Positions 1-8,519 of a stretch of DNA of 64,000 nucleotides are shown piece by piece. The notes beneath the pieces were generated by a model. The model did no database searches. It was not told the DNA's origin and saw only the letters and a program-made list of their open reading frames with translations. Position 1 is the stretch's first letter. Each line of letters starts with the position of its first letter. Position numbers and translations under genes: made by a program. The stretch lies in contig NZ_JAGHFX010000081.1 of assembly GCF_017888565.1 (NCBI RefSeq), forward strand, positions 1-64,000, written 5' to 3'. The DNA comes from Clostridium sp. Lineage in GTDB: Bacteria; Bacillota; Clostridia; Clostridiales; Clostridiaceae.

Positions 1-41
1 ATTTTAAATTCTGCACTATAAGCTTTGTGCTTTATTGACAT
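1..41 (-). CDS. IS3-family transposase OrfA, N-terminal fragment
   Basis: ATG at 41 reads leftwards as MSIKHKAYSAEFK and runs off the window. Short basic starts of this kind (K-x-Y-S-x-E-F-K) are typical of IS3-family OrfA proteins, which carry a helix-turn-helix that binds the element ends. GGGGTGA lies about six bases upstream as Shine-Dalgarno. Only 13 residues are visible, so function is inferred from this start and from the IS end next to it. OrfA would normally be followed by an overlapping OrfB with the DDE integrase domain. Confidence 0.6.
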   Translation of the reverse strand, partial: MSIKHKAYSAEFK

Positions 42-50
42 AAAAAATCA

Positions 51-102
51 CCCCATTATGTAGATTGTACACGACCTTTTATTGACTGTCTACATAATGG
101 GG
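51..102 (-). promoter_or_regulatory. Transposase promoter and SD-masking hairpin
   Basis: On the minus strand a -35 TAGACA (87-92) and -10 TACAAT (64-69) are 17 bp apart. The predicted start, near 57, falls inside the left arm of the 14-bp inverted repeat CCCCATTATGTAGA (51-64) / TCTACATAATGGGG (89-102). A transcript from this promoter lacks most of one arm and leaves the GGGGTGA ribosome-binding site free. A transcript entering from flanking DNA carries both arms and would fold the site away. This arrangement is known in several insertion sequences as protection against impinging transcription; here it is inferred from sequence. Confidence 0.55.
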
Positions 103-226
103 GTAAGACCATTTCGTGAGCCCCTTTACAAAAATAAGAGATTTACTTTTAATACAATAAAGCTTAGTTGATGTTAAATAAATTTTATATTAAATAGATT
201 TCTGAGATTGCGCCTTAATTAAAATA

Positions 227-1732
227 TTATCTTACATTATATATTTTATAATACTTATTTTTCAAATAATCTATAAAATATTTTGGATTAAGTTCTTCTC
301 CAGTAATATTTTTTATAAGTTCTTCTGGAGTATATAAAAAACCATGTACATGAACTTTTTCTTTTAACCAAGTAAATATTTCAGTAAAGTTCCCTTTTTT
401 AACTTCTTCCATTATATTTGGTTTTTCTTCTAAAAGTTTATGGAACATTTGAGCTCCATATAAATTTCCTAATGCATAACTTGGGAAGTATCCAAAAGAT
501 CCATCTGACCAGTGCATATCTTGAAGTATTCCTTCACTGTCATTTTTAGGTTCAACACCTAAATACTCCTTATATTTTTTATTCCATAACTCTTTAAGCT
601 CCTCTACTTTTATTCTTCCATTAATTAATTCTTTTTCTATTTCATATCTTATTATAATATGAAGCCCATATGTTAATTCATCTGCTTCAGTTCTAATTAA
701 TGAAGTTTCAACATAATTCATAGCATTATAAAATTCATCTAAAGTAACATCTTTAAAATCTTCAAAGTATTCTTTAGCTATAGGTAACAAATATGAGCAA
801 AACTCCTTACTTCTTCCTAATATATTCTCATAAAATCTTGATTGTGATTCATGTATTGCCATAGAAGCTCCAGTTTGAAGACCAGTACCTTCTAAATCAT
901 CACTTATATTTTGTTCATAAATGCCATGACCACCTTCATGGATAGTACTAAATAAAGCTGAAGTAAATTCATCTTCATGGTAATTAGTAGTTAATCTTAC
1001 ATCTTTATTTCCAAAGTTTGTTGTGAAAGGATGTATACTTTCGTCTAATCTACCAGCTTCTAAATCAAATCCTATTTTATTTAAAATATATACTGATAAG
1101 TCCTTTTGTTTCTTTATATCAAAATTACCATATAAAAAATCACGATTTATCTTTTTATTACTAGCTTTAACATTGTTTAATACCTCTATTATTCCATCTC
1201 TTAAATCTGCAAATATTTTATCTAATTTTTCAGTAGTTAATCCTAATTCATATTTATCTAAAAGAGTGTCATATTTATCGATTTTAAATCCCCAATAATT
1301 AATAAATTCTTTTTGAAATTCAACTACTTTTTCTAAATGAGGTTTGAAAATTTCAAAATCATTAGCATCTTTAGCTTTTTCCCAAGCTAATTCTGAATTG
1401 CTACAAACACCAACAAAAGCTACATATCTATCTTGAGGTATTTTTTTAGTTTCGTTATAATTTCTTTCAAGTTCCTGTAGCATTCTAGCCTCAGTATGAT
1501 TCATTTCGTTTTTATATTTTGATAAATCATTTATAAAATCCTCTACTTTAGAGCTAGTAACCATCTTAAAGCTTTCCCCTGACAAATACTCTAGAACTTT
1601 CGATCTTGACTCACCTGCCTTAGTTGGCATATTAGTTCTCATATCCCAGTAAACTAAACTCATAGCTTGGACCAGTTTTTCATATTCACTTAAATAATTT
1701 TTAAGTTCTTCAATTTTTTCTTTTAACTGCAT
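227..1732 (-). CDS. M32 family metallocarboxypeptidase (Taq type)
   Basis: Cytoplasmic zinc carboxypeptidase that removes C-terminal residues from peptides. The 501 residues match the usual M32 length. All family motifs are visible: HPF near 234, DVRLT near 244, the zinc motif HEGGH (His265, Glu266, His269), the HES motif giving the third ligand (Glu295), IRTEADEL, and near the end LQDMHW followed by GSFGYFPSYALGNLYGAQ. There is no signal peptide. GAGGAGG precedes the ATG. It appears monocistronic, with the IS end downstream. The family assignment is firm; the physiological substrate is unknown. Confidence 0.93.
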   Translation of the reverse strand: MQLKEKIEELKNYLSEYEKLVQAMSLVYWDMRTNMPTKAGESRSKVLEYLSGESFKMVTSSKVEDFINDLSKYKNEMNHTEARMLQELERNYNETKKIPQDRYVAFVGVCSNSELAWEKAKDANDFEIFKPHLEKVVEFQKEFINYWGFKIDKYDTLLDKYELGLTTEKLDKIFADLRDGIIEVLNNVKASNKKINRDFLYGNFDIKKQKDLSVYILNKIGFDLEAGRLDESIHPFTTNFGNKDVRLTTNYHEDEFTSALFSTIHEGGHGIYEQNISDDLEGTGLQTGASMAIHESQSRFYENILGRSKEFCSYLLPIAKEYFEDFKDVTLDEFYNAMNYVETSLIRTEADELTYGLHIIIRYEIEKELINGRIKVEELKELWNKKYKEYLGVEPKNDSEGILQDMHWSDGSFGYFPSYALGNLYGAQMFHKLLEEKPNIMEEVKKGNFTEIFTWLKEKVHVHGFLYTPEELIKNITGEELNPKYFIDYLKNKYYKIYNVR

Positions 1733-1856
1733 ATTAATTCCTCCTCTTATAAATTTTACTTATATATAAATATATCATATTTTAATTATCAAAATAAATA
1801 TCTTTTAAATTTATAATAAAACTAATGTACTATCATATCTACAAGACAATATTTAT

Positions 1857-1893
1857 CTAAAATAAAAAGAATATGACTTTTAGCCATACTCTT
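1857..1893 (-). terminator. Terminator after the catalase/CotF operon
   Basis: On the minus strand AAGAGTATG pairs with CATATTCTT across a 9-base loop (1867-1875 with 1885-1893, one G-U pair), followed by TTTATTTT. It lies just beyond the CotF-family stop codon. Confidence 0.75.
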
Positions 1894-1914
1894 AAACATA
1901 CTTATCAATTAATA

Positions 1915-2472
1915 CTATTGCTGATTAGTAACTTCATTATAAGTATTACCTATTTTAGTTATTTCCTCTTGTGGAGCTGGACATAATGGATAATAGCCTT
2001 TCTTTACCATCCATTGCCATACTTCATAAGCATGATTACAACTCATAGTAAATGCATCTTTTAAAAATTCTCTTAGTTCTGGATTACTTGCTTCCATAGC
2101 ACTCCATGCATATTCTCTACCTGCTCTTTTTAATGTTAGCAGATATGATGTTGCAATTTCTCTATCATTTAATGTTGTAGCATTTGTATTAGGAGTTGTA
2201 GGTTGAGTCATATTTACTGGTGCCTTTGTAAAGTCTTGCAGAGTTTTCTTTAATGATGGTACGTTTAACTTTTGTGTAGGTGTAGTTGAATTTTTAACGT
2301 ATTCCACCTTTATATTATAATCTTGAATATGAATTGGTAAATGAGTTTCTAATATACTCTTAAGTTCTGGATCTTGAGCCATGTTTTTAAACAATCCCAT
2401 AGATGTTATTGAATTAACACAGCTCATTATTAATTCACTTAATTGATTTAATTCATTTGAAGCTAATTGCAT
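1915..2472 (-). CDS. CotF-family spore coat protein
   Basis: 185-residue protein whose C-terminal half (about 105-170) matches the coat F domain: a four-helix ferritin-like unit without obvious metal ligands, with EYAWSAMEASNPELREFL and HAYEVWQWMVKKGYY. A Thr/Pro/Asn-rich linker separates it from a helical N-terminus. It lies 21 bp downstream of the manganese-catalase gene on the same strand and shares its terminator, so the two are almost surely co-transcribed. Pairing of catalase-like and CotF-like proteins is common in clostridial spores. Family call is good; its exact place in the coat is inferred. Confidence 0.85.
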   Translation of the reverse strand: MQLASNELNQLSELIMSCVNSITSMGLFKNMAQDPELKSILETHLPIHIQDYNIKVEYVKNSTTPTQKLNVPSLKKTLQDFTKAPVNMTQPTTPNTNATTLNDREIATSYLLTLKRAGREYAWSAMEASNPELREFLKDAFTMSCNHAYEVWQWMVKKGYYPLCPAPQEEITKIGNTYNEVTNQQ

Positions 2473-2493
2473 GATAATTCTCCTTTTTATTAT

Positions 2494-3165
2494 TTATTTT
2501 CTTGGATTATTAAAAGATGGTGCTGTTGGATCTGGAGCTTTATGTTCTGGGCCTGGAGTTGATAAATCAAAATAAAGCTTAGAATCTTCAGTTACACCAA
2601 AATCTCTATTTGATCCAGTATTTTGAACTTTATTAAGTGCTTCTCTAAATAAAGCATTATGTGCTTCTTCTCTATTTAATAGAAAATCAATAGTTGCTCT
2701 TACTTCTTTGTCATCAATTTGACGATATAAGTATTCATATACAACTTTAGCTCTTTGCTCTGATGCAATATTTGAAAGTAAATCTGCAACTAAATCTCCT
2801 GTACAAGATACATAATCTGAAGTCCATGAATATCCAGATGAATTAATTAATAATGGTGATAATCCACCTAATACATGGCCTTGGATTTCCCCTGAAACTA
2901 CCTTTTTATAATCTACATCATGGCCATTTAATAGATTTATTGTTGTCGCTACCATTTCCATATGGCTTAATTCTTCAGCTGCAATATCTAGAAATAAGTC
3001 TTTAATTTCTTGATCTTTGATTCTAAAGCTTTGAGAAATATATTGCATTGCTGCTTTTAACTCCCCATTAGCTCCACCTAACTGCTCTTGTAATAATACA
3101 GCATATTGAGGATTAGGTTTTTCTACTTTGACTTCATGTAATAATGCTTTTTCATGTTTAAACAT
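2494..3165 (-). CDS. Manganese catalase / CotJC-like spore coat protein
   Basis: 223-residue di-manganese ferritin-like protein. Metal-ligand signatures are visible: LGGANGELKAAMQY near 30, EELSHMEM near 64, a central ASEQRAKVVYEYL and REEAHNALF near 165. Length and order fit the CotJC/manganese catalase family, which breaks down hydrogen peroxide and is built into the spore coat. It is first in a two-gene operon with a CotF-like protein. GGAGGG precedes the ATG by six bases. I saw no convincing sigma-K or sigma-E promoter upstream, so mother-cell expression is assumed from the family. Confidence 0.9.
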   Translation of the reverse strand: MFKHEKALLHEVKVEKPNPQYAVLLQEQLGGANGELKAAMQYISQSFRIKDQEIKDLFLDIAAEELSHMEMVATTINLLNGHDVDYKKVVSGEIQGHVLGGLSPLLINSSGYSWTSDYVSCTGDLVADLLSNIASEQRAKVVYEYLYRQIDDKEVRATIDFLLNREEAHNALFREALNKVQNTGSNRDFGVTEDSKLYFDLSTPGPEHKAPDPTAPSFNNPRK

Positions 3166-3289
3166 ATGTGTCCCTCCATAGAAATAATTTCAAAATTATC
3201 TTTCCCTTTATCTCCCACAATATTCTCTCTATTTTGTATATCACAAATAATTTTTTATTACTTCAAATTTAATTCTTAATGCATTTCTA

Positions 3290-3336
3290 TATTATAAAAA
3301 TAAGAGCATAGTAATATTGAATTATTACTGTGCTCT
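3290..3336 (-). terminator. Terminator of the SNF2 helicase gene
   Basis: A long stem (about 3302-3314 with 3323-3336; AAGAGCA/TGCTCTT plus AGTAAT/ATTACT with one mismatch) is followed on the minus strand by a T-rich run. It lies 70-115 bp beyond the helicase stop. Confidence 0.75.
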
Positions 3337-3404
3337 TAGATATTTAATATTCTTTATTTAATTATTATATATCATAAAAAATACTAGTATTAATAATTTA
3401 AATG

Positions 3405-6400
3405 CTAAGTAATTGAAAAAAGACTTAATATATCTTCTTCACTTAATGTGTTTATACTTGATATATCATTTTCATTATCAATTATCTTTTCAATTAATTT
3501 TCTCTTTTCATCCTGTAGATCAACTATCTTTTCTTCTATAGAATTCTTAGCTATAAGTTTAATTACTTCAACTATATTACTTTGACCAAACCTATGTGCT
3601 CTATCAGTAGCTTGATCCTCAACAGCAGGATTCCACCAAGGATCAAAGTGTATTACTATATCTGCTGACGTCAAATTTAATCCTGTACCTCCTGCCTTTA
3701 AACTTATTAAAAACACAGAGTTTCTTCCTTCATTAAACTCATTTACAAGTTCTAATCTTTTTTCCGAAGGTATTGATCCATCTAAATAACTATATAAAAT
3801 ATGTTCTGAACTTAATTTATCTGCAATATTTTTTAGTACCGAAGTAAATTGTGAAAACACTAAAATTTTATGACCTTCTTCTATACCTTGCTGTAAAATT
3901 TCAATAAGTGCATTTACTTTCCCACTAGTACCAACATAATCATTTATCAATACAGAAGGATCTAGACACAGCTGTCTAAGTTTAGTTATATAAGATAAAA
4001 TTTCTATTTTACTTGTTTTTAAATCATCATCCTTAACTTTCTTTTCAATTAGACTCTTAGCATGATCTGCATAAATTGAATATACCTTTTCTTGTTCTTC
4101 TGACATAGATACTAGTAATTTTTTTTCTATCTTTTGAGGTAGTTCTTTTATTACATCCTTTTTATATCTTCTTAATATAAAAGGCTTAATAAGTTTATTT
4201 AACTCTTCTAAAACTTCTTCTGATTCATTTAATTTCTTATGATACCTTACGCTAAATCTTTTTTCATCAAAAAGATAACCAGGCATTATAAAATCAAAAA
4301 TTGACCATAATTCCATTAAGGAATTTTCAACTGGAGTACCAGTTAATGCAAATTTTCTATATGATTTTATCTTTTTTACAGACAATGAATTTTGAGAATG
4401 ACTATTCTTAATATATTGTGCTTCATCTATAAAACAATAATCAAATTGCAATTTTTCATATTCATCTAAATCTCTTTTAATTAAATTATAGGTAGTAATT
4501 ATTACATCATATTTTTCTATATTATTTAATATTTTAATTCTTTCTTCTTTAGATCCATTTACAACAGCATATTTAATACTAGGTGCAAATTTTTCTATTT
4601 CGCTACTCCAATTATAAATTAATGATGTAGGTGCAACAATTAATGTTTTAGATGGTAAATTTGATAACATAAAAGTTATAGCTTGAATTGTTTTCCCAAG
4701 TCCCATCTCATCTCCTAAAATACCACCAAAACCTAAGTAATCCATTGTTTTAAGCCAATTATACCCTTCTTTTTGATAAGGTCTAAGCTCTCCAATTAAT
4801 CTTAATGGCTCTTTAAACGTAAGCTTTTTTATATCCTTTATTTTCTTTTGAATTTGGGATAATTCTTTTTTGCCTTTTATATATCTAATATTATTTTCCT
4901 TAATAAAACTATCTATATATAATGCTTTATTTTTGCTAAATATAATACTATCATTTTCTATATCATTTTCTAATGATAATATATCTAGTAAATTCAAAAA
5001 GTTTTTAAGCTCTATTTCTTCTAAATCTAAAAACTCTCCACTTTTAAGTTTAAAATACTTAAGATTATCTCTAAGAGCTAATACTATATCTTTAACCTCA
5101 TTTTCTGGTATGTTATCAATTTTAAATTTTAATTCAAAATAATCAAATTTTCCACTTTGTACATTACCTATTATATTTTTACTATTTACTTGCTTTATCA
5201 TTTTAAAATTCTGTGAATAAAAAACTTCTCCAACATCTTGAAGCTTTTCTATATCATATTTAAAGAATCTAAATAAAAAGTCATCTCCAAATAATAAATA
5301 AAATTTATCTCCAGAAGCATCAAATCCTAGAGACCTTAAAAATGACATAACCTCTCTTTCTTTATTTAAATCTCTATAAATAATTTTATTTTTGTATTCA
5401 TGAAAAATATTAAATTCATGTTCCCCATATTTAACTTTTAAAGTTAATGTTACATCTTTATTAACCTTATCAAAATAAAACTTAAACTTAACATCTTCTT
5501 TTACAATTTTATTTTTTATAGATTTATTAATACTCACATCATTAGATAATGTATAAAGTTTAGGTAATAGCTTAGATAAAACTCTTATTTCCTCATTTTT
5601 ATCTATTGATATAGATCTTGTATTATTAAATATATTCAAATAAGTAGATATATCATAGCAGTACTCCAAGCTCGGTAAATAAATACTGCTTCCATATATA
5701 AATACAGTTCCCTTTTTATCTATTTTTTCAGGTATTCCATCTTCTAAGCTTAATAAATATTCTTTTTCTAATCCTTTTAAAGAAATTTTAATACTTGGCT
5801 TATCAAAAATAATTTCAGTTTCTACAGGTTTATAAAAAAAACCTTCATTTAAATAAACTCTATTTTTTGAAACAGTTTCAAAAAATTCTCTTATTAAAAA
5901 GTCTGGAAGTATTAACCTCTTTCCATCTATATATTTATCTTGCCTCCTCATAAAATTTGAAGATACTGATTCTATATCTTTTACTTTTTCAATGAAATAT
6001 ATTATTTTCTTTTCTTTTATCCCCAGTCTTTGATATCTTAAATCAAAATTAAAGTCTTTACCATATTTAATTGGTATCTTATTATAATAAGAAGTTAAAA
6101 GTTGATTTATATCTTTAATAACATATAATCGATTTGAAGATAATCCTTTTAATCCTATTTTGAATTCTACTGCTAATTTATTCTTTAAACCTTGCTTATT
6201 TATATAAACTTCTATTTTTATTTCATCTTTATTATCTTCTTCTAAAAGCAAATCTAATATATTATCTTTTTTATTTTTAAAAATTATCTTATTTAAATCT
6301 GAATCATTAAATTTTGCTTTCACTTCTTCATTATCATCTAAATCATTGAGAAATTTATAAAAACTTGCAAATAAATGCTTGCAACAATAATTATGTTTAC

Positions 6401-6659
6401 GAAGCTCATTTCTTTCAAAGTCATCACAACTACAAAAAGTTGATATTATATTTTTCGTATTTATATCTATTTCCATTTTAGGGTTATATTCACTAAAATA
6501 ATTTTCTGATATAATTTTAGAATCTATATAAACTAAATCATCATCACATTTTACATCAAAATTAGAAATTAAATCATTTTCTAATATTCTCTTCCCACCC
6601 AAATCATTTTTACCTGATGTATCTTTATTAAATTTTTCTAATAAAACTTGTTTAATCAT
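3405..6659 (-). CDS. SWIM zinc-finger SNF2-family helicase
   Basis: Large DNA-dependent ATPase of the bacterial SNF2/RapA-like group. The N-terminus has a SWIM zinc motif (CSCDD, then YCCKHLFASF, about residues 75-105), then a long SNF2-associated region. The two RecA-like halves follow: Walker A GDEMGLGKT, DEAQ box CFIDEAQYIKN, ALTGTPVENS, then FSQFTSVL and a C-terminal motif VI with TDRAHRFGQ. About 1084 residues is normal for clostridial members. A GTG at 6668 could add three residues, but AGGTGAT lies just before the ATG at 6659, so I take the ATG. Its role in remodelling protein-DNA or polymerase complexes is by analogy only. Confidence 0.92.
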   Translation of the reverse strand: MIKQVLLEKFNKDTSGKNDLGGKRILENDLISNFDVKCDDDLVYIDSKIISENYFSEYNPKMEIDINTKNIISTFCSCDDFERNELRKHNYCCKHLFASFYKFLNDLDDNEEVKAKFNDSDLNKIIFKNKKDNILDLLLEEDNKDEIKIEVYINKQGLKNKLAVEFKIGLKGLSSNRLYVIKDINQLLTSYYNKIPIKYGKDFNFDLRYQRLGIKEKKIIYFIEKVKDIESVSSNFMRRQDKYIDGKRLILPDFLIREFFETVSKNRVYLNEGFFYKPVETEIIFDKPSIKISLKGLEKEYLLSLEDGIPEKIDKKGTVFIYGSSIYLPSLEYCYDISTYLNIFNNTRSISIDKNEEIRVLSKLLPKLYTLSNDVSINKSIKNKIVKEDVKFKFYFDKVNKDVTLTLKVKYGEHEFNIFHEYKNKIIYRDLNKEREVMSFLRSLGFDASGDKFYLLFGDDFLFRFFKYDIEKLQDVGEVFYSQNFKMIKQVNSKNIIGNVQSGKFDYFELKFKIDNIPENEVKDIVLALRDNLKYFKLKSGEFLDLEEIELKNFLNLLDILSLENDIENDSIIFSKNKALYIDSFIKENNIRYIKGKKELSQIQKKIKDIKKLTFKEPLRLIGELRPYQKEGYNWLKTMDYLGFGGILGDEMGLGKTIQAITFMLSNLPSKTLIVAPTSLIYNWSSEIEKFAPSIKYAVVNGSKEERIKILNNIEKYDVIITTYNLIKRDLDEYEKLQFDYCFIDEAQYIKNSHSQNSLSVKKIKSYRKFALTGTPVENSLMELWSIFDFIMPGYLFDEKRFSVRYHKKLNESEEVLEELNKLIKPFILRRYKKDVIKELPQKIEKKLLVSMSEEQEKVYSIYADHAKSLIEKKVKDDDLKTSKIEILSYITKLRQLCLDPSVLINDYVGTSGKVNALIEILQQGIEEGHKILVFSQFTSVLKNIADKLSSEHILYSYLDGSIPSEKRLELVNEFNEGRNSVFLISLKAGGTGLNLTSADIVIHFDPWWNPAVEDQATDRAHRFGQSNIVEVIKLIAKNSIEEKIVDLQDEKRKLIEKIIDNENDISSINTLSEEDILSLFSIT

Positions 6660-6680
6660 AATTATCACCTTATTTAATAA

Positions 6681-6870
6681 TGAAATAGTGAAAGAATGAA
6701 AAAGTGAAAGAATTAAGGATATAATTCAACTATATTGAATAATAAAAATCGAAAAGTTAATAAAAAATCTTAAAGATTTCTTATTAAAAGTACTTTGCAC
6801 TTTTATATTCTAAGTTTTGCATAGCAAAACCTCCTCAATTCTTTCATTCTTTAATTTTTCATTCCTTCAT
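6681..6870. repeat. Folded MITE-like intergenic repeat
   Basis: About 190 bp flanked by imperfect inverted arms of about 38 nt (6681-6718 and 6833-6870), rich in GAAAGAAT / ATTCTTTC. Between them lie three small hairpins in a row: AAATCTTAAAGATTT, AAAAGT...ACTTTT and TTTTGCATAGCAAAA. The unit has no coding capacity and sits between the helicase start and the next gene's terminator. The structure fits a non-autonomous repeat or a structured leader. No second copy is in this window. Confidence 0.45.
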
Positions 6871-6911
6871 CTTATACATTGCTTTGCAAAATATAAACTA
6901 TCTTTAATTAT

Positions 6912-6940
6912 AACAAAAAGAAGTGGCTTTTGCCACTTCT
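6912..6940 (-). terminator. Terminator of the 158-aa hypothetical gene
   Basis: Perfect 9-bp stem AGAAGTGGC / GCCACTTCT (6919-6927 and 6932-6940) with a 4-base loop, followed on the minus strand by TTTTGTT. It lies two bases beyond the stop codon at 6943. Confidence 0.85.
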
Positions 6941-6942
6941 CA

Positions 6943-7419
6943 TTATGCATTCATCCATAACTCCTTTATTTTACATTTCCTATCTTCAAAATCATATGAA
7001 GGGCTATATTTAACTCTTTTTTTTATAATGTAATCTTTAATCGAGTTTTTAAAATCATTTTCAACTAAAGTTGTAGTAATTATTTTATTATTAGAATCTA
7101 CAAAACATATAGGTATGCTATCTTGAAATACTAGCATTTGAAGATGTTCTTTATCTAAAGCAAGTTTCTTATTATATATACGTCCATAAATAAACTTATT
7201 ACTTCCAGCAAATTTAAAAAGCAATGCAATTACTACTTGTCCATTTATTTTTATGGAATTTGCCTTCATTTCAATAATAGATTCTTCTAGTATATACTTT
7301 AAATTAATGTTATCTTCCTTTAAATAAAAACTAGAATATATCTTATTATCCTCAAATTTTGTAATATAATTACCTATATCTCCGCAATCTAGTAGATCTA
7401 ATTTTTCAGCGTAGAACAA
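6943..7419 (-). CDS. Hypothetical protein, 158 aa
   Basis: I do not recognise this protein. It has no signal peptide or clear membrane helix. Predicted strands and short helices alternate (for example IKINGQVVIALLFKF, FIYGRIYNKKLALD, SIPICFVDSNNKIITTTLV), suggesting a small soluble alpha/beta fold, with a basic C-terminus. Translation appears to begin at a TTG (7419) preceded by AGGAGG. It has its own strong terminator and an upstream gap, so it is probably monocistronic. It is a real gene judging by the ribosome-binding site, length and terminator. Confidence 0.7.
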   Translation of the reverse strand: MFYAEKLDLLDCGDIGNYITKFEDNKIYSSFYLKEDNINLKYILEESIIEMKANSIKINGQVVIALLFKFAGSNKFIYGRIYNKKLALDKEHLQMLVFQDSIPICFVDSNNKIITTTLVENDFKNSIKDYIIKKRVKYSPSYDFEDRKCKIKELWMNA

Positions 7420-7532
7420 AGCCCTTCCCCTCCTAAGAATACAAATTAATCATTAATTAATTATACTACTTAAATTGCATAATATTAAAGGAGTATATAA
7501 TGGGAATACTTCCATTAATATTTAAACTAATG

Positions 7533-8402
7533 TTATTTATTTTCAGATATTTCTTCATTTTTTTCTCTCTTAGTCTCATTAATTTTTTTATTTTCTTTAT
7601 CATTTTTATTTTTTGTAGTTTCTTTAGGCTTTTCTCCATAGAAGAATAATTTTAATTGCATAATTGAAGAGTAACTTAAGTTAAAGAAGTTATTATATTC
7701 ATCTAACATTTTTGATAGTTTTGAATCATTTATCATATTGCTATTTATCTTATATCTAAAATTGTCTTTTCCTAAAATGTCACTATGATTTATTATTGCT
7801 TCAATGTCGTAATTTACAAATCCTAATGACTTTAAAAGAGTTATAAGTACCCTTCCAATTTCTCTATTACCCTTTAAACTAGATTGAAACTTCGATAAAT
7901 TATCGTTTAATGCTTTAATTAAATTATTTTTAGGATATGTTAATCCCCAAAGTTCACTATCAATATCAATTATAATTACTTTTCCTCCAGGTTTAAGAAT
8001 CCTATATATTTCTTTTAATGCTGAAATTGGATTATTAAGATGTTGAAATACAAATCTAGCAATAACACATTCATAGTAGTTATCTGGTATCGAAGTATTT
8101 GTAATATCATCAACTACAAAGCTAACTCTATTACCATATTCTTTATTAAGATTACTATAAGCATATTCAAGGAGTTTTTCATCATTATCTAAGGAAGTAA
8201 CTTCACATTTACTAAAATTATCTAAAAGTATTTTGGTAAAAAAACCAGGTCCGCTTCCAACTTCTAAAATATCACTATCTTCTTTTACTCCTAATAACTT
8301 TAACATTCTCACTTCTTTTTCTAAGCCCAAATATGCCTGTTTTTCTAACCTTTCCATCTCTCTCTTGAAACCAATCTTTTCATAAATTTCACTGTATGAC
8401 AT
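7533..8402 (-). CDS. Class I SAM-dependent methyltransferase
   Basis: 289 residues from the ATG at 8402, preceded by AGGAG; a TTG three bases upstream is less likely. The Rossmann-type SAM pocket is clear: motif I ILEVGSGPGFFTKIL near 43-57, acidic motif II SLDNDEKLLEYA, then a motif IV region (IPDNYYECVIARFVFQHL) and LKPGGKVIIIDID. This is the Methyltransf_11/25 type that modifies small molecules or lipids. The last 35 residues are a highly charged Lys/Glu/Asn tail unlike the rest, probably disordered. Substrate unknown. Confidence 0.82.
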   Translation of the reverse strand: MSYSEIYEKIGFKREMERLEKQAYLGLEKEVRMLKLLGVKEDSDILEVGSGPGFFTKILLDNFSKCEVTSLDNDEKLLEYAYSNLNKEYGNRVSFVVDDITNTSIPDNYYECVIARFVFQHLNNPISALKEIYRILKPGGKVIIIDIDSELWGLTYPKNNLIKALNDNLSKFQSSLKGNREIGRVLITLLKSLGFVNYDIEAIINHSDILGKDNFRYKINSNMINDSKLSKMLDEYNNFFNLSYSSIMQLKLFFYGEKPKETTKNKNDKENKKINETKREKNEEISENK

Positions 8403-8480
8403 CAATATTTCTCCTAAGATTTATATACATAATATAGTATATACTTTCCAATAAAAATGGTTCTTTTATATAAATTAATA

Positions 8481-8513
8481 AAAAATAAGATAGAAGTATT
8501 CCTCCTATCTTAT
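8481..8513 (-). terminator. Terminator of the DagK-ABC operon
   Basis: ATAAGATAG (8485-8493) pairs with CTATCTTAT (8505-8513). On the minus strand the stem is followed by TTTTTTATTAA. It lies 7 bp beyond the permease stop. Confidence 0.78.
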
Positions 8514-8519
8514 CTTTTA

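Larger units (their letters stand above)
1..111 (-). mobile_element. IS3-family insertion sequence, outer end (partial)
   Basis: Read on the minus strand, the element begins at about 111 with TGGTCTTACCCCCATTATG, a TG-starting terminus like those of IS3/IS150-group elements. A promoter and the first codons of a transposase follow, and the rest lies beyond the left edge. A perfect 14-bp inverted repeat (51-64 and 89-102) sits just inside the end. The other end, the target-site duplication and the second transposase frame cannot be seen, so the family call rests on the terminus, the architecture and the first 13 residues of OrfA. The element lies about 115 bp beyond the stop of the carboxypeptidase gene, and I see no clear terminator for that gene between them. 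Confidence 0.65.
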
